A DNA stretch of 64,000 nucleotides from JASGKO01 sp049840595. GTDB taxonomy: Bacteria; Verrucomicrobiota; Verrucomicrobiia; Chthoniobacterales; Chthoniobacteraceae. Numbering within the stretch: the stretch's first letter is position 1; the number at the start of each line of letters is the position of its first letter. Of this stretch, positions 1 to 9,643 are shown in pieces. A program made the position numbers and the translations under genes. The notes below the pieces were generated by a model that worked only from the letters and a program-made list of their open reading frames with translations, had not been told where the DNA came from and did not search any database. The DNA lies in contig JASGKO010000039.1 in the NCBI GenBank assembly GCA_049840595.1, positions 124,001 through 188,000 on the forward strand, given 5' to 3'.

Positions 1-1
1 T

Positions 2-1565
2 GCGCACCTGCCGTATGTGCGCCACCCGGAATATGAGGAGTTCCTTGAAGAGGACTGGCTCTACGAGGCCATCGTGGAGACATACATCCCGCTGCTGGAG
101 ATGTTCCACGGGTTGCGGCGCGATGGGGTGCCGTTCAAGCTCACGATGTCGCTCACGCCGCCGCTGTGCCACATGCTGCGCGACAAGCTGCTCCAGGATC
201 GCGCCCAGCGTTACCTCGAGCGCGCGCTCGCCCTGGCGGAAAAGGAGATGGACCGCACGCGGAACGACTCGCGGCTCAACACCGTCGCGAAATTTTACCA
301 CGAGCGGCTCACCCGCTTCCGCAAGCTCTATGTGGACCGCTGGCGGCGCGATCTGGTGAAGCAGTTCGCGCAGTTGCAGGACGAGGGCTTTCTCGAAATC
401 ATCACCTGCGGCGTGACGCACGGGTTCCTGCCGCTGATGGAGCAATTTCCCGAGGCGGTGCGGGCGCAGATCTTCCTCGCCTGCGACGATTACCGGGAGC
501 ACTTCGGGCGTGATCCGCGCGGTATCTGGCTGCCGGAGTGCGCCTATGTCTCCGGGGTGGAGCACGTGCTGCAGGAGGCGAATCTGCGCTGGTTCATCAT
601 CGATTCGCACGGACTCATGTTTGGTAATCCGCGGCCGCGCTACGCCATTTACGCGCCGTGTTTCTCGCCGAGCGGCGTGGCCTGCTTTGCCCGCGATCGC
701 GATTCCAGCCGCCAGGTGTGGAGCGCGGAGGAGGGCTATCCCGGCGATCCGGCCTATCGCGATTTTTACCGCGACATCGGCTTCGACCTCGGGCTGGACT
801 ACCTGCGGGGCGTGATGCCCTCGTCCGGCCAATGGCGTGCGCAAATTCACCGGTCTCAAATACAACCGGATCACCGGGCCGACGGAGAACAAGGATATCT
901 ACAACCGGGCCTGGGCGATGGGCGCGGCGGATGCGCACGCGGGGAACTTCATGTTCAACCGCGAGCAGCAGATCAAGTATCTGATGGAGAACACGAACAT
1001 CGATCCGATCGTGGTCAGCCCGTTCGATGCGGAGCTCTTCGGCCACTGGTGGTTCGAGGGGCCGGAGTTCCTCAACCTGTTCATCCGCAAATCGGCCTTC
1101 GATCAGAAGCAATACCAGTTTACCACGCCCGGGGCTTATCTGGAGCAGCACGACACGCTCCAGCTCATCGCGCCGAGCGCCTCCAGCTGGGGGCACAAGG
1201 GCTATTGGGAAGTATGGCTCGACGACAGCAATTCCTGGATTTACCCGCACTTGCACACCGCGGCGCGGCGCATGACCGAGCTGGCCACCCAGTATCGCGA
1301 TACCAACCTGCCGTGGCTGGAGCGCGCGCTGGCTCAACTGGCCCGTGAGCTGCTCCTCGCGCAGTCCAGCGACTGGGCCTTCCTCATGAAAACGGGCACC
1401 GCCCGCGAATACGCCTCGAAGCGGACGAAGGATCACATCCTGCGCTTCACCCGCCTCTACGACCAGATCAAGGCGCAGGCGGTGGATGAGGAGTTCCTGA
1501 AAAATTGTGAGTGGCGCGACAATATTTTTCCGAATCTCGACTGGCGCGTTTACGTCCGGGAATAG
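2..1565 (+). CDS. GH57 family alpha-glucan branching-type enzyme (5' partial, one frameshift)
   Basis: Glycoside hydrolase of the GH57/DUF1957 group (COG1543), whose characterised members are 1,4-alpha-glucan branching enzymes acting on cytoplasmic glycogen. The window opens inside the gene at 'AHLPYVRHPEYEEF', close to the usual N-terminus, so only some 10-20 residues are missing. The candidate catalytic nucleophile is the Glu of 'GIWLPECAY' (codon 536-538), and the candidate acid/base Asp is in 'SPFDAELFGHWW' (about 1018-1051). 'RKFTGLKYNRITG' and the helical C-terminal domain are also present. Frame 2 runs to about 830 and frame 3 takes over with 'ANGVRKFTG'; the change lies between 814 and 837. 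Both halves are well conserved, so a one-base sequence error is more likely than a dead gene. The stop is 2 nt from the next start, suggesting co-transcription. Confidence 0.88.
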
Positions 1566-1567
1566 AT

Positions 1568-2941
1568 ATGCACCGATTTGTTACGCCGCTGGCGCTGGTC
1601 TTGATGGCCGGGATGGCTCCCACCGCTCCGCTGAGCGCGCAGACGCCGGCCCCGACGGTGGCCGCGGCCACGCCGCCGTCTCCCGCGCCTGAGACTTCGC
1701 CACTGGCCCAGCCGTCGCCTTCAATGGCTCCGGCCACGTCGGTCGTGGACTCCGACGAGCCACCGGCCAAGAAGCCCGGGGTGCGCCTGCAATTCGTCCC
1801 GCCGCCGATGGAGGGGACGATCAGCCTCGGGATCTACGATTCCGCCGGGAAACTGGTGCGGACCCTGCATCGCGAGGCGGAGCCGGATGGTGGCGATTTC
1901 GTGGTGGCCAACGACGGCCTCGTGACCGCCTGGGATGGACGCGACGACAGTGGCAAGCCAGTGCCCGCCGGGACCTACAGCGCCCATGGCTGGCTGGTGG
2001 GCGACTTGAAGGTGAAGGGCGAGGCGATTCTGGGAAATGACTGGATGACCGATGATGATTCGCCGCGGATTGCGGAAATTGAAAGGCTGAGCGCGCTGCC
2101 GGATGGGGGATTTGGCCTGGAGGCGAAACTAAGCGACGGCTCCAGCAAAAACCTGTCCTACCATGCGGATGGAAGTCCTGCTCCTGCCGGAGCGATGAGC
2201 AATACTCCAGGGGCCGACCATTCCGGGCTATCGGATCTCAAACTGCCCGGGGTGATGGCGGCCATTGCCACCTGCATGGCCCGCGACGGTGGGGTGTGGG
2301 TGGTGGATCGCGATGCGAGCGGCGTCTCGGTCAAGCAATTCGCTCCCGATGGCTCGTTCAAGCGCCACCTCGCGATCGATCCCGCCGATCCACAGCCCGA
2401 GCAGATTGCGGCGTCTCCGGTGGAGGATGTGATTTACCTGCTGGAGCGCAATGCCCAGGGGCAGCGCCTGCGTGCGCTCCGGCTCGTGAGCGATGCGGCA
2501 CCGGGCGCTTCTCCAGCGCCCACCGTATCGGCGGAGACGAAATCGGTGTGGAAAATCCTCTGGCAAAAAGCAATCTGGAATCTTTCGAATAAAGCCGACG
2601 TGTTGGCGCGGTTGAAATTTCCCAATGGCCATCCTTTTATCGCGCAGGACACGGCCCTCCTGGCGCTGATGAAGAACCCGATGGACCAGGACGAGCCGGG
2701 CAAGCTTTCCGTGACGGTGGGAATCGAGAGCAAGGGGAGTTGCCTGAACGCGGCTGACGGCCTCGTGCTGGGCATGATCTCGGATACCCCTCATTTGCAA
2801 TGGGTTGCCATGGCCCGCGATCCCGATGGCAAAGGGTTGCTTATCTATCAAACGGATGGCGCGGCGGTTGAAGAATTTCGCATTACCCATCCGGAGCAGA
2901 TCATGCCCTTCGATGGGGGAGAGCTGGATTGGAAGCCTTAG
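1568..2941 (+). CDS. Secreted protein with FlgD-like Ig domain
   Basis: 457 residues. An N-terminal signal peptide (about 1-24, ending 'PLSAQ') is followed by a Pro/Ala/Thr-rich linker. About residues 80-140 match the FlgD Ig-like pattern: 'ISLGIYDSAGKLVRTL', then 'TAWDGRDDSGKPVPAGTY'. The remaining ~300 residues contain beta-propeller-like stretches ('GGVWVVDRDASGVSVKQF', 'EDVIYLLERNAQGQ') but I do not recognise a family. The start is the ATG directly after the GH57 stop; a longer in-frame reading upstream would overlap that gene and lose the signal peptide. Likely exported to the periplasm or cell surface. Function is unknown, and the FlgD-like fold alone does not imply a flagellar role. 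Confidence 0.7.
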   Translation: MHRFVTPLALVLMAGMAPTAPLSAQTPAPTVAAATPPSPAPETSPLAQPSPSMAPATSVVDSDEPPAKKPGVRLQFVPPPMEGTISLGIYDSAGKLVRTLHREAEPDGGDFVVANDGLVTAWDGRDDSGKPVPAGTYSAHGWLVGDLKVKGEAILGNDWMTDDDSPRIAEIERLSALPDGGFGLEAKLSDGSSKNLSYHADGSPAPAGAMSNTPGADHSGLSDLKLPGVMAAIATCMARDGGVWVVDRDASGVSVKQFAPDGSFKRHLAIDPADPQPEQIAASPVEDVIYLLERNAQGQRLRALRLVSDAAPGASPAPTVSAETKSVWKILWQKAIWNLSNKADVLARLKFPNGHPFIAQDTALLALMKNPMDQDEPGKLSVTVGIESKGSCLNAADGLVLGMISDTPHLQWVAMARDPDGKGLLIYQTDGAAVEEFRITHPEQIMPFDGGELDWKP

Positions 2942-3036
2942 GCATCGTCTTTTCGATTCCATTTACTCATTTGCGCAGTCTCTAGTTAAGATTTTATTTA
3001 AGTTTGCTACAAAGAAGCGTTGCGCCGCATGTGTAA

Positions 3037-3054
3037 AAATGATTAGTATCATTT
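3037..3054. promoter_or_regulatory. Small palindrome upstream of the DUF3276 gene
   Basis: AAATGAT, four bases, then ATCATTT: a perfect 7-bp inverted repeat in an AT-rich 173-bp gap (2942-3114), about 60 bp before the DUF3276 start. It could be an operator; it only loosely resembles a Fur site. Without a known regulator this stays a guess. Confidence 0.3.
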
Positions 3055-3114
3055 CACTTTTAGTTTTTGTTAAACAGCATTTTTCATTTCGTTAAAAGGC
3101 CAGAGACCAAATTC

Positions 3115-3339
3115 ATGGACAATTCTTACAAAGCTGCTCCGCTCATTCTTGCATCGGAGAAACTCACGATTGGCCGCAAGGTGTTCTTTCTCGATCTTAA
3201 GGAAAACAATCGCGGTCGCTTCATGCAGATTACCGAGGACGTCGCCGGTCGTCGCGACCGGGTGATGGTCCCGGTGGAGGCGTTCAAGGAATTCATGGCT
3301 TCGCTGGAGCGGCTGATCACGCAGTCCGAGCAGTTGTAA
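3115..3339 (+). CDS. PUR-alpha-like DUF3276 family protein
   Basis: 74 residues matching the DUF3276 (PUR-alpha-like) nucleic-acid-binding family, known from Bacteroidetes, spirochaetes and some PVC bacteria. The family pattern is visible as 'IGRKVFFLDLKENNRGRF', 'MQITEDV', then 'RVMVPVEAFKEFMASLERL'. The single repeat would need to dimerise to form the PUR fold. The reading frame is open further upstream, but the ATG at 3115 gives the usual family length. It lies alone between a secreted-protein gene and an EamA transporter gene. Role in this organism is unknown; binding of single-stranded RNA or DNA is inferred from the family. Confidence 0.78.
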   Translation: MDNSYKAAPLILASEKLTIGRKVFFLDLKENNRGRFMQITEDVAGRRDRVMVPVEAFKEFMASLERLITQSEQL

Positions 3340-3436
3340 TTTTCGCGGGCCATCCCCCGGCCATTTTTCTGGTTTTGGTTCCCGGTTTCCGGGTTTTTCC
3401 GTTGATTCCCTTGCAAGCGACTCCTGGAGCACGGCG

Positions 3437-4331
3437 ATGATTGCTTCGGTGCTCACCACGCTTTTCTTCGCGCTGTCGATTATCTTTGCCGCGCGTTCGG
3501 CCCGTCATCTCGGGACCAGCCGGGCCAATCTGGCGCGGATGGTGGTCGCGCTGATTTTTCTCGGAGCGTGGGCATTTCTCTTTGGGCAAGGGCTGCGGGG
3601 CCAGTCGCTGCCGTGGTATCTCTGGAGCGGCGCGGTGGGCTTTGGCATGGGGGATATGGCGATGTTCATTGCGCTGACCCGGATCGGGCCGGCCCTGACG
3701 GTGCTCCTGATCCAGTGCCTCGCTGCCCCGATGGGGGCGTTGATCGAATGGGCGTGGCTTGGGACGCGGCTGACCCCGGCCCAGATGATCAGTAGCGCGG
3801 TGATTCTCACCGGCGTCGCCGTGGCGGTGGCACCGGGAGGGAGCTTCCATCCGCAACCGCGCGAACTGCGGATTGGCATCTGCGCGGGGATCATTGCCAG
3901 CCTGGGGCAGGCCCTCGGCGCGGTTTTCAGCCGGAAGGCAGCCGTGGTGGCGACGGCCACCGGCCTGCCGATTGATGGGTGGACGAGCCGCTTTTCAGCG
4001 GATCGTCGCGGGCCTTCTTTTTACGGCGGTCTTCTATTTTGTCTGGAAGAAAATCCGACCGACTCCGCCGGTGGTGAAAAAGCCCGACTGGCGGCTCGGA
4101 TTGCTCCCGATGCTTTTGAATGGCCTGTGTGGACCGGCCATCGGCGTCGGCTGCTACCAGTGGGCGCTGGCGACCAAGCCGAGCGGACTGGTGCTGCCGA
4201 TCGTGGCCGCCACGCCGGTCGTGACCATGCCGCTGGCTTTCCTGGTCGATGGTCAAAAGCCCACCCGCCGCGCTATCCTGGGGGGACTGATTGCCGTTGC
4301 CGGAACGATTGCGCTTCTGCGAGTGGGGTAG
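3437..4331 (+). CDS. EamA/DMT-family membrane transporter (one frameshift)
   Basis: Drug/metabolite-transporter superfamily permease with two EamA repeats and about ten membrane segments. The first repeat starts 'MIASVLTTLFFALSIIFAAR' and includes 'GMGDMAMFIALTRIGPALT'. The second includes 'GPAIGVGCYQWALATKPSGL' and ends 'AILGGLIAVAGTIALLRVG'. Frame 2 is used to about 3980 ('TGLPIDG'), then frame 3 resumes ('RAAFQRIVAGLLFTAVF'), so there is one indel near 3975-3990. Substrate is not predictable. Total length of about 298 residues is typical of the family, which argues for a sequence error rather than a truncated gene. Confidence 0.8.
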
Positions 4332-4399
4332 GGGAAGGTTCGGAAATATCTTTCAAGAGAGGCTCCACCCTTTGGCGCGGTCGGTTTTGCGGTCGGTTG

Positions 4400-4466
4400 C
4401 GCAATTAAAAATAAGCAAAATCGCAATTCCGGGATAATAAAAAGCGCAATTCACCGATAATAAACC
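4400..4466 (+). repeat. Three tandem ~22-bp direct repeats before the iron-uptake operon
   Basis: CGCAATT occurs at 4400-4406, 4422-4428 and 4445-4451, spaced 22 and 23 bp, with a degenerate CGCAA at 4466. Copies 2 and 3 also share GATAATAAA at the same offset. The array ends about 50 bp before the start codon at 4515. A spacing near two helical turns on one face of DNA suggests an operator array or upstream activator sites for the operon. Confidence 0.6.
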
Positions 4467-4514
4467 GCAAGCAGCGGGGAGCGAGAATAGTGGGAGATGC
4501 GGTAATGGTTATCC

Positions 4515-5582
4515 ATGATCAGGAGACCCTTATTGCCCCTTTGCTTGCTTGCCGTAATTTCCGCGCCCCTGGCGACGCAGGCGGAGGGCACGGCCAATCT
4601 TTCCGCCATTAAAGCTTACCTCGTGCAAAAAGTAAGCGTAATGGATGGCGCCGCGCACGACTTTGAAAAGCAGGCGGCGGACTACTCGGCGCTCATCGAA
4701 AAAAATGGCGGCGACTATAATAAGGCGGCGCTGGCTTCCGGTTCTACATTAGCCAGCCTGCTGGTGGGGATGCAGAATGACTACCGGGTCTATCATAACA
4801 ACGGTTACGAGACGATCGAGGGGGTGACGGCGGGGGTGCGCAAGTTCGTCGATTACGATACCTATCTGGATGCGGGGGTGCCCAGTTCCGAGGCTTCCAC
4901 GGACAGCCCTTCCTCGCCGCTGGTGCTTAAATCGGCCGAGGGGAAGGTGATCGTCGATCAGGAGGGCAACCTCTTCCACTACGTGATCGAGCCCACGCTC
5001 TGGGGGACGAATGCCCGGTTCCTCCACAAGCTGGACGATTCCGCCTCGAAGGCGGTGAAGGGGCTCAAGGATCTGCCGAAGGCCGAGGTGCTGGTGGCTG
5101 CCTCCCGGGAGCTCGCAAAGCAGCTCGATACCCTGAAGACCAAGAGCGAAGCCTGGCAGCCGACCCTCGACGAGTGCGTGGGCGCGCTGGTGTGGATGAC
5201 CCCGACATTGAACGGCTATTTCGATGACTGGCGCGACTCGCGCTACAATCCCTCCGCCTCGATCGGGCGCTACGTGGCCCAGAGTCGCGTGCTCGACATG
5301 CGCGGCATCATGGGGAGTCTCCAGCTCGCCTACCAGGCCATCCAGCCCGAACTCGCCCAGAAGGACCCCGCACTGGCGAAGCAAATCGCCGCGAATTACC
5401 AGGCGATCATGGATTTCATTGCGAAGATCCATGCCCGCGAAGACAAGGGCAAGATCACGGTGCTGGAGATTGAAGAGCTGGCCTACCAGGCCAAGGCCTT
5501 CACCGATCAGCTCGCTCCTGAGTTGAAGCAGGCGGTCGCGTTGCTGAAGGTGGATCTCCCGCGCAAGCCTACGCTGATCTAA
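4515..5582 (+). CDS. Imelysin/EfeO-like secreted iron-uptake protein
   Basis: 355 residues with a signal peptide (about 1-24, ending 'ATQAEG') followed by an all-helical domain of the kind seen in imelysin (peptidase M75) and EfeO proteins. It has an early 'VYHNNGYETIEGVTAGVR' helix and a C-terminal pair of long amphipathic helices. It lies 24 nt before the FTR1 permease gene, as EfeO-type proteins do in EfeUOB-like systems. The inferred job is to bind iron outside the cytoplasmic membrane and pass it to the permease. No cytochrome-like EfeO cupredoxin domain or EfeB peroxidase gene is visible nearby. Family assignment rests on helical architecture and context rather than a diagnostic motif, so it is moderate. 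Confidence 0.6.
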   Translation: MIRRPLLPLCLLAVISAPLATQAEGTANLSAIKAYLVQKVSVMDGAAHDFEKQAADYSALIEKNGGDYNKAALASGSTLASLLVGMQNDYRVYHNNGYETIEGVTAGVRKFVDYDTYLDAGVPSSEASTDSPSSPLVLKSAEGKVIVDQEGNLFHYVIEPTLWGTNARFLHKLDDSASKAVKGLKDLPKAEVLVAASRELAKQLDTLKTKSEAWQPTLDECVGALVWMTPTLNGYFDDWRDSRYNPSASIGRYVAQSRVLDMRGIMGSLQLAYQAIQPELAQKDPALAKQIAANYQAIMDFIAKIHAREDKGKITVLEIEELAYQAKAFTDQLAPELKQAVALLKVDLPRKPTLI

Positions 5583-5606
5583 GTTCGTTTCCCAAAAACT
5601 CCGTGC

Positions 5607-7906
5607 ATGAAGATTCGTCACCTGTTACTCCTGCCCTTTCTTGCGGCGCTCGCGCTGGCCACGCCCGGCCAGGCGCAGACCGATGCCTCGCAATCGTTCC
5701 TCGAGCTACGCGGCAAGCTCAATGAAGCATTGCTGGACGTTTACGGGGGCGAGCTGCCGCAGGATGCCGGCGTGCAGATGGATGAGAACTGGCGGAGCAA
5801 CGTGCAGCAGATGCCACAGCAGGCCGTGCACGGATTGCAGAAGCCGGAATTTGCGGTGGACCCGGGCCACCTCGCTGGCGCGATCGGCCAGGGGCGCGGG
5901 TTGCTTGAGCACATTGCCGCGCTCGAAATGCTCGCCGCCCAGCGCGCGGGCAACGTGATCGGCGCCCAGAGCTGGCGCGCCGTGATCACCCTCCCGCGCT
6001 TTGCCGATCCCGAGCAGGGGGCGCTCTGCTGCAGCAGCCGCCGGACAAAGTGCGCGAGGCTGCGGTGGGCAAGGTGCTCGCCCGTGAATACGTGGGCTGG
6101 CAGGTGATGCGCGCCCGCCAGTTGCTCGACATGATGCAGCGCGTGGCCGCCGCCGGGGATGCCAACGATGCCTTCATCCACCAGCACACCGCCGAGGTGC
6201 TCACGCTGGTAAATTTTCCCGCGGAAATCCTGCAAACCGCCGGGCTCCCGGTCGCGCATCAGACTTTCCCGCCCCTGAAGGCAAGCGGCGCGCTGAATAC
6301 CCCGACCGCGACCAGGACGATTGCCGAGTGGCGCGAGAGCGTGGAGGCCTCGCTGCCAAACCTGCTCACCAAGGATGATGTCGATCACTACGAGCGGTTG
6401 CTGGCGCGGTTTGTGAAGCTGGTGCCCAAGGAGTATGCCAATGGCGTGGTGGATGGGCGCGTAGTCATCCAGTTCGAAGTGCGCGAGGCGACGCAGTTCG
6501 CCGAGCAGGCGCAGACGCTTATCAATGAGCTGGCTCCCGTCTGGCGCAGTGCCGATCCCAAGGTGTATGCCCAGTATCACGATACCCTGGTGGAAAAAGT
6601 GGAGGGGATGCGCGAAGCGATCAAGAAGACGGTCGCCGTCAGCGAAATTCAGCGCCGTTCCGATGAAGTGGGCAGCATTCTGGGCGACAAGTTTGGCCTG
6701 ACGGCGCGTCTCGCCGGGACCGGTGGTCATGTGGTCGAGGAGACCGCGCTTGAAGTTCGCGCCAGCCTGAGCAGTTCGCTCGCACTCGCGCTTTCCGATC
6801 ACTGGCAGGAAGCCGAGTCACAGCGCATGGAGGGGTACACCGCCTTCGACGCCGAGATCGAAGCCCGCGTGCTCCCGCGCAGTCCCGATCTTGCGACCAG
6901 GGCCGAGCGCAGCTTCCTCGATGGGATCAATGGCCTCGAAGGCATCAAGGCCCTGCTCGACCGCCGCGCCCCGGTGGAGGAATTGACCGCCGGTTACGAG
7001 CGGGCGCTCGCCAATCTCGACGAGTGCGTCGCCCTGCTCAAGGTGAGCGTCTCGCCCGCCACCATCGCCTACACCGCTTTCTCCATCCTTGCCCGGGAGG
7101 GGCTCGAAGCCGTCATCGTGCTTGCCGCCCTGCTGGCCGGTCTGCGCGGAGCGGAGAACCTGCCCGTGCGCAAGGGGGTGACGCGCGGTGCCTGGCTGGC
7201 CGTCGTGGCCACCCTCATCACCTTCGTGCTCTCCCGCACCGTCATTCAATCGCTCAGCCACTATGGGGAGCGTCTGGAGGCCGTGGTTTCCCTCTTCGCC
7301 GTCATCATCCTGCTCATGGTGACCAACTGGGTCTTCCACAAGTATTACTGGACCGGCTGGAATGCGAAGCTCCGCCAGCTCACCCGCTCTGCCACCAGTT
7401 CCGGTGCTGTGCGCTGGGAGGGGTTCGCCCTGCTCGGGGTCGGGTTTCTCACCGTCTATCGCGAGGGGTTTGAAACGACCCTTTTCATGCAATCGCTCTG
7501 GCTCGAAGGCGGTGGCATTTCGCTCTGGCTCGGCGTGGCCGCAGGCGTGGCCTTCATTTCGACGCTGGGCGTGCTGATCTTTCACTTTGGGATGAAGCTT
7601 CCCTACCGTCGCATGCTGGTGATCACCGGCCTGCTGGTGGTGTCGATTCTGGTCTCATTCACCGGCTCGGCGGTGCGCCTCTTCCAGATCAGCGGCTGGC
7701 TGCCGGTGCATCCGGTCCACGGCCTGGAGCTGCCCAACTGGGTGGGGCTCTGGTTTGGCCTCTATCCTTCCTGGGAAGGGCTGCTCATTCCGCCGCTCGG
7801 TCTGGCCTATGTCTGCGGGGCCTGGCTTTACACCAAATGGACCGCCCGTCGTGGGCAGGTTGAAAATTCACCAATCTCCTACAAAGTAGCCGTCGCTGTC
7901 CGATAG
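5607..7906 (+). CDS. FTR1-family iron permease with long extracytoplasmic N-terminal domain (one frameshift)
   Basis: High-affinity iron permease of the FTR1/EfeU family, about 766 residues against about 280 for E. coli EfeU. A signal peptide ('LATPGQAQ') and about 450 helical extracytoplasmic residues precede the membrane domain. Both hallmark REXXE iron motifs are present in separate membrane helices: 'REGLEAVIVLAAL' (codons near 7093) and 'REGFETTLFMQSL' (near 7459). About seven membrane segments end with 'LAYVCGAWLYTKWTARR'. Frame 3 changes to frame 2 near 6025, where one extra base turns 'GALLQQPPDKVREA' into 'GALCCSSRR'. It follows the imelysin-like gene and precedes the OprB porin gene by 34 nt. 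Confidence 0.88.
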
Positions 7907-7940
7907 CTGGGACGAGACGGATCGCCAACACCCTTCCTTC

Positions 7941-9317
7941 ATGAAATACCATACCCTCATTGTCCTTACGTCGGCCCTGGCCTTGTCCCCGGTTCCATCC
8001 TTTGGCGCCTCACCCAGTGCCTGCCCGGATACCAGCAGCATCAAAGCCAATACCATTCCCGGCGAATACGAAGACCCGAGCAAGGCCGCTCCCCAGGGCC
8101 TGAGTAGCGAAGCCCAAAGCATCTGGACCCAATCCACGCTCACGGGCGATTGGGGCGGGCTTCGCACCAGCCTGGAAAACCGGGGCATTACCATCGAGCC
8201 CACCTACACCGGGGAGGTGTTTGGAAATCTCAGTGGCGGGATCAAGACCGGCGCGATTTACGACGGCCTCATCAATCTCTGCCTCGGGGTGGACCTCGCC
8301 AAGCTCACCGGCCTGGAAGCAGCCGGCACGATTCACGCGAATTTCCTCTATATCCACGGCCCCAGCCTCTCCAGCGAGGATGTGGGTGATTTTAGCAATA
8401 CCAGCAACATCGCCGGCTACAACTCGCCCAAGTTGCAGGAGCTCTGGTATCAGCAACAGTTCTGGCAGCAGCGGATCACGCTCAAGGTCGGTCTGATTGC
8501 GGCGGATACCGAGTTCTTCACCTCGGCCTACAGTGCGCTGTTCCTCAATGGCACGCTCGGGGCCTTTACCTTCGTCGGGGCGAACCTGCCCAACGCTCCG
8601 GTTTACCCGATCGCTGCTCCGGGGATTCGTCTCTACATCCAGCCGGTCTCGAAATTCTATCTCCAGGCGGGCATCTTTGCGGGTGATCCCGGCGATCCGG
8701 TGAGCAATCCTTACGGCCTCGACTGGCGCATCAAGCGCAACGATGGCGCGCTCGTCCTGCTCGAGACCGGGTTCATGCTCAACCAGTCGCCCGGCGATCG
8801 TGGCCTGCAGGGCACCTATAAGCTCGGCGCGTTCCTCCACACCGGCGAGTTCGATACCTGGCAGTCGCAGGCGAATCACGCGCTCACCGGCAGCCCGCTC
8901 ACCAATGAGAGCCCGAACTACGGCGTTTATGCGATTCTCGATCAGGAAATCTACAAGAGCGGCGGTCTGGCCGTGTCCGGCTTCGTGCGCGGCGGTCTCG
9001 CTCCTTCCAACGTGAATTTTGTGGATCGTTACCTCGATTGCGGCATCAACTGCACCGGCCTGCTCCCAAGCCGCCCGGAGGACGTCTTCGGCGTCGCTTT
9101 TGCCCGCTCGTGGATCAGCGGTGAATACAGCCGGGCCGATCAGGCCCAGGGCAACGGCGCCTCCGGTGCGGAAAGCGTGATCGAGGCCACCTACAAAGTG
9201 CCGGTGACTCCCTGGTGCTCCGTCCAGCCCGACTTCCAGTACATCATCGACCCGGGTGGCTACAAAGGCACGCCCGATGCCGTGGTGGCCGGGTGCCGCT
9301 TCAACATCATCTTCTAA
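7941..9317 (+). CDS. OprB-family outer-membrane porin
   Basis: 458 residues: signal peptide (about 1-22, ending 'VPSFGA'), then the OprB signature 'TGDWGGLRTSLENRGI' with alternating strand patterns of a 16-stranded barrel. It ends in a terminal aromatic residue ('CRFNIIF'), the usual outer-membrane insertion signal. OprB porins are classically glucose or carbohydrate selective. Here the gene closes an operon with an imelysin-like protein and an FTR1 permease, so it may be the outer-membrane entry route for iron or an iron chelate; that part is inference. Two cysteine pairs near residues 370-380 ('DCGINC') are unusual for a porin. A strong terminator follows. Confidence 0.85.
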   Translation: MKYHTLIVLTSALALSPVPSFGASPSACPDTSSIKANTIPGEYEDPSKAAPQGLSSEAQSIWTQSTLTGDWGGLRTSLENRGITIEPTYTGEVFGNLSGGIKTGAIYDGLINLCLGVDLAKLTGLEAAGTIHANFLYIHGPSLSSEDVGDFSNTSNIAGYNSPKLQELWYQQQFWQQRITLKVGLIAADTEFFTSAYSALFLNGTLGAFTFVGANLPNAPVYPIAAPGIRLYIQPVSKFYLQAGIFAGDPGDPVSNPYGLDWRIKRNDGALVLLETGFMLNQSPGDRGLQGTYKLGAFLHTGEFDTWQSQANHALTGSPLTNESPNYGVYAILDQEIYKSGGLAVSGFVRGGLAPSNVNFVDRYLDCGINCTGLLPSRPEDVFGVAFARSWISGEYSRADQAQGNGASGAESVIEATYKVPVTPWCSVQPDFQYIIDPGGYKGTPDAVVAGCRFNIIF

Positions 9318-9360
9318 AGGCGACCTTCCATTTTCGCTGCCTGCCAAACTCAGCGGAGGG

Positions 9361-9400
9361 TCCGGGCTGGGAACGTGAGTGACCAGCCCGGAGCTTTTTT
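9361..9400 (+). terminator. Intrinsic terminator of the iron-uptake operon
   Basis: TCCGGGCTGG (9361-9370), a 12-nt loop and CCAGCCCGGA (9383-9392) form a perfect 10-bp stem followed by GCTTTTTT, 44 nt after the OprB stop. Confidence 0.88.
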
Positions 9401-9461
9401 GCGAAGGAAGGGGGAGAGCGCTGCATTACCTTGGGGATCTCCCGGGGGATTCATGACAGCG

Positions 9462-9530
9462 GTAGCGGTGGTCTGTGACCGTCGCAAAATCGATCCATGG
9501 AAGAGTGCGACGGTCATAGACCGCCGCTAC
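9462..9530. repeat. Inverted pair of repeat family A
   Basis: Two 25-bp arms (9462-9486 and 9506-9530) match as inverted repeats at 23 of 25 positions, around a 19-bp spacer. Their core, ACGGTCATAGACCGCCGCTA, recurs as single copies at 38157 and 47678. Each arm also contains a small CGGTC/GACCG hairpin. The arrangement is like REP/BIME elements of other bacteria. Confidence 0.8.
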
Positions 9531-9550
9531 AGGTGCCGATTTTAAGCATG

Positions 9551-9590
9551 AAAATCCTCTGTGCTTCCGCGTCTCTGCGGTGAGCATTTT
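9551..9590. repeat. Repeat family C fragment
   Basis: Contains CTCTGTGCTTCCGCGTCTCT followed by GCGGTGAG. It resembles the segment before alaS (52878-52949) and, in reverse complement, the ACGGAGGACACGG-type elements elsewhere in the window. It lies between family A repeats and the AraC gene. Confidence 0.5.
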
Positions 9591-9643
9591 CCGAATCGCG
9601 GTTTGGATTGACTTTCATCCTGTTTATGAGATTGAGTCTCAGT

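Noticed and set aside
3037..3054. Fur box
   Set aside because: The palindrome spacing (7-4-7) does not fit the Fur 7-1-7 consensus; kept only as a generic palindrome.
4400..4466. Replication-origin iterons
   Set aside because: Only three short copies, no replication gene and no AT-rich unwinding region; an operator array is simpler.
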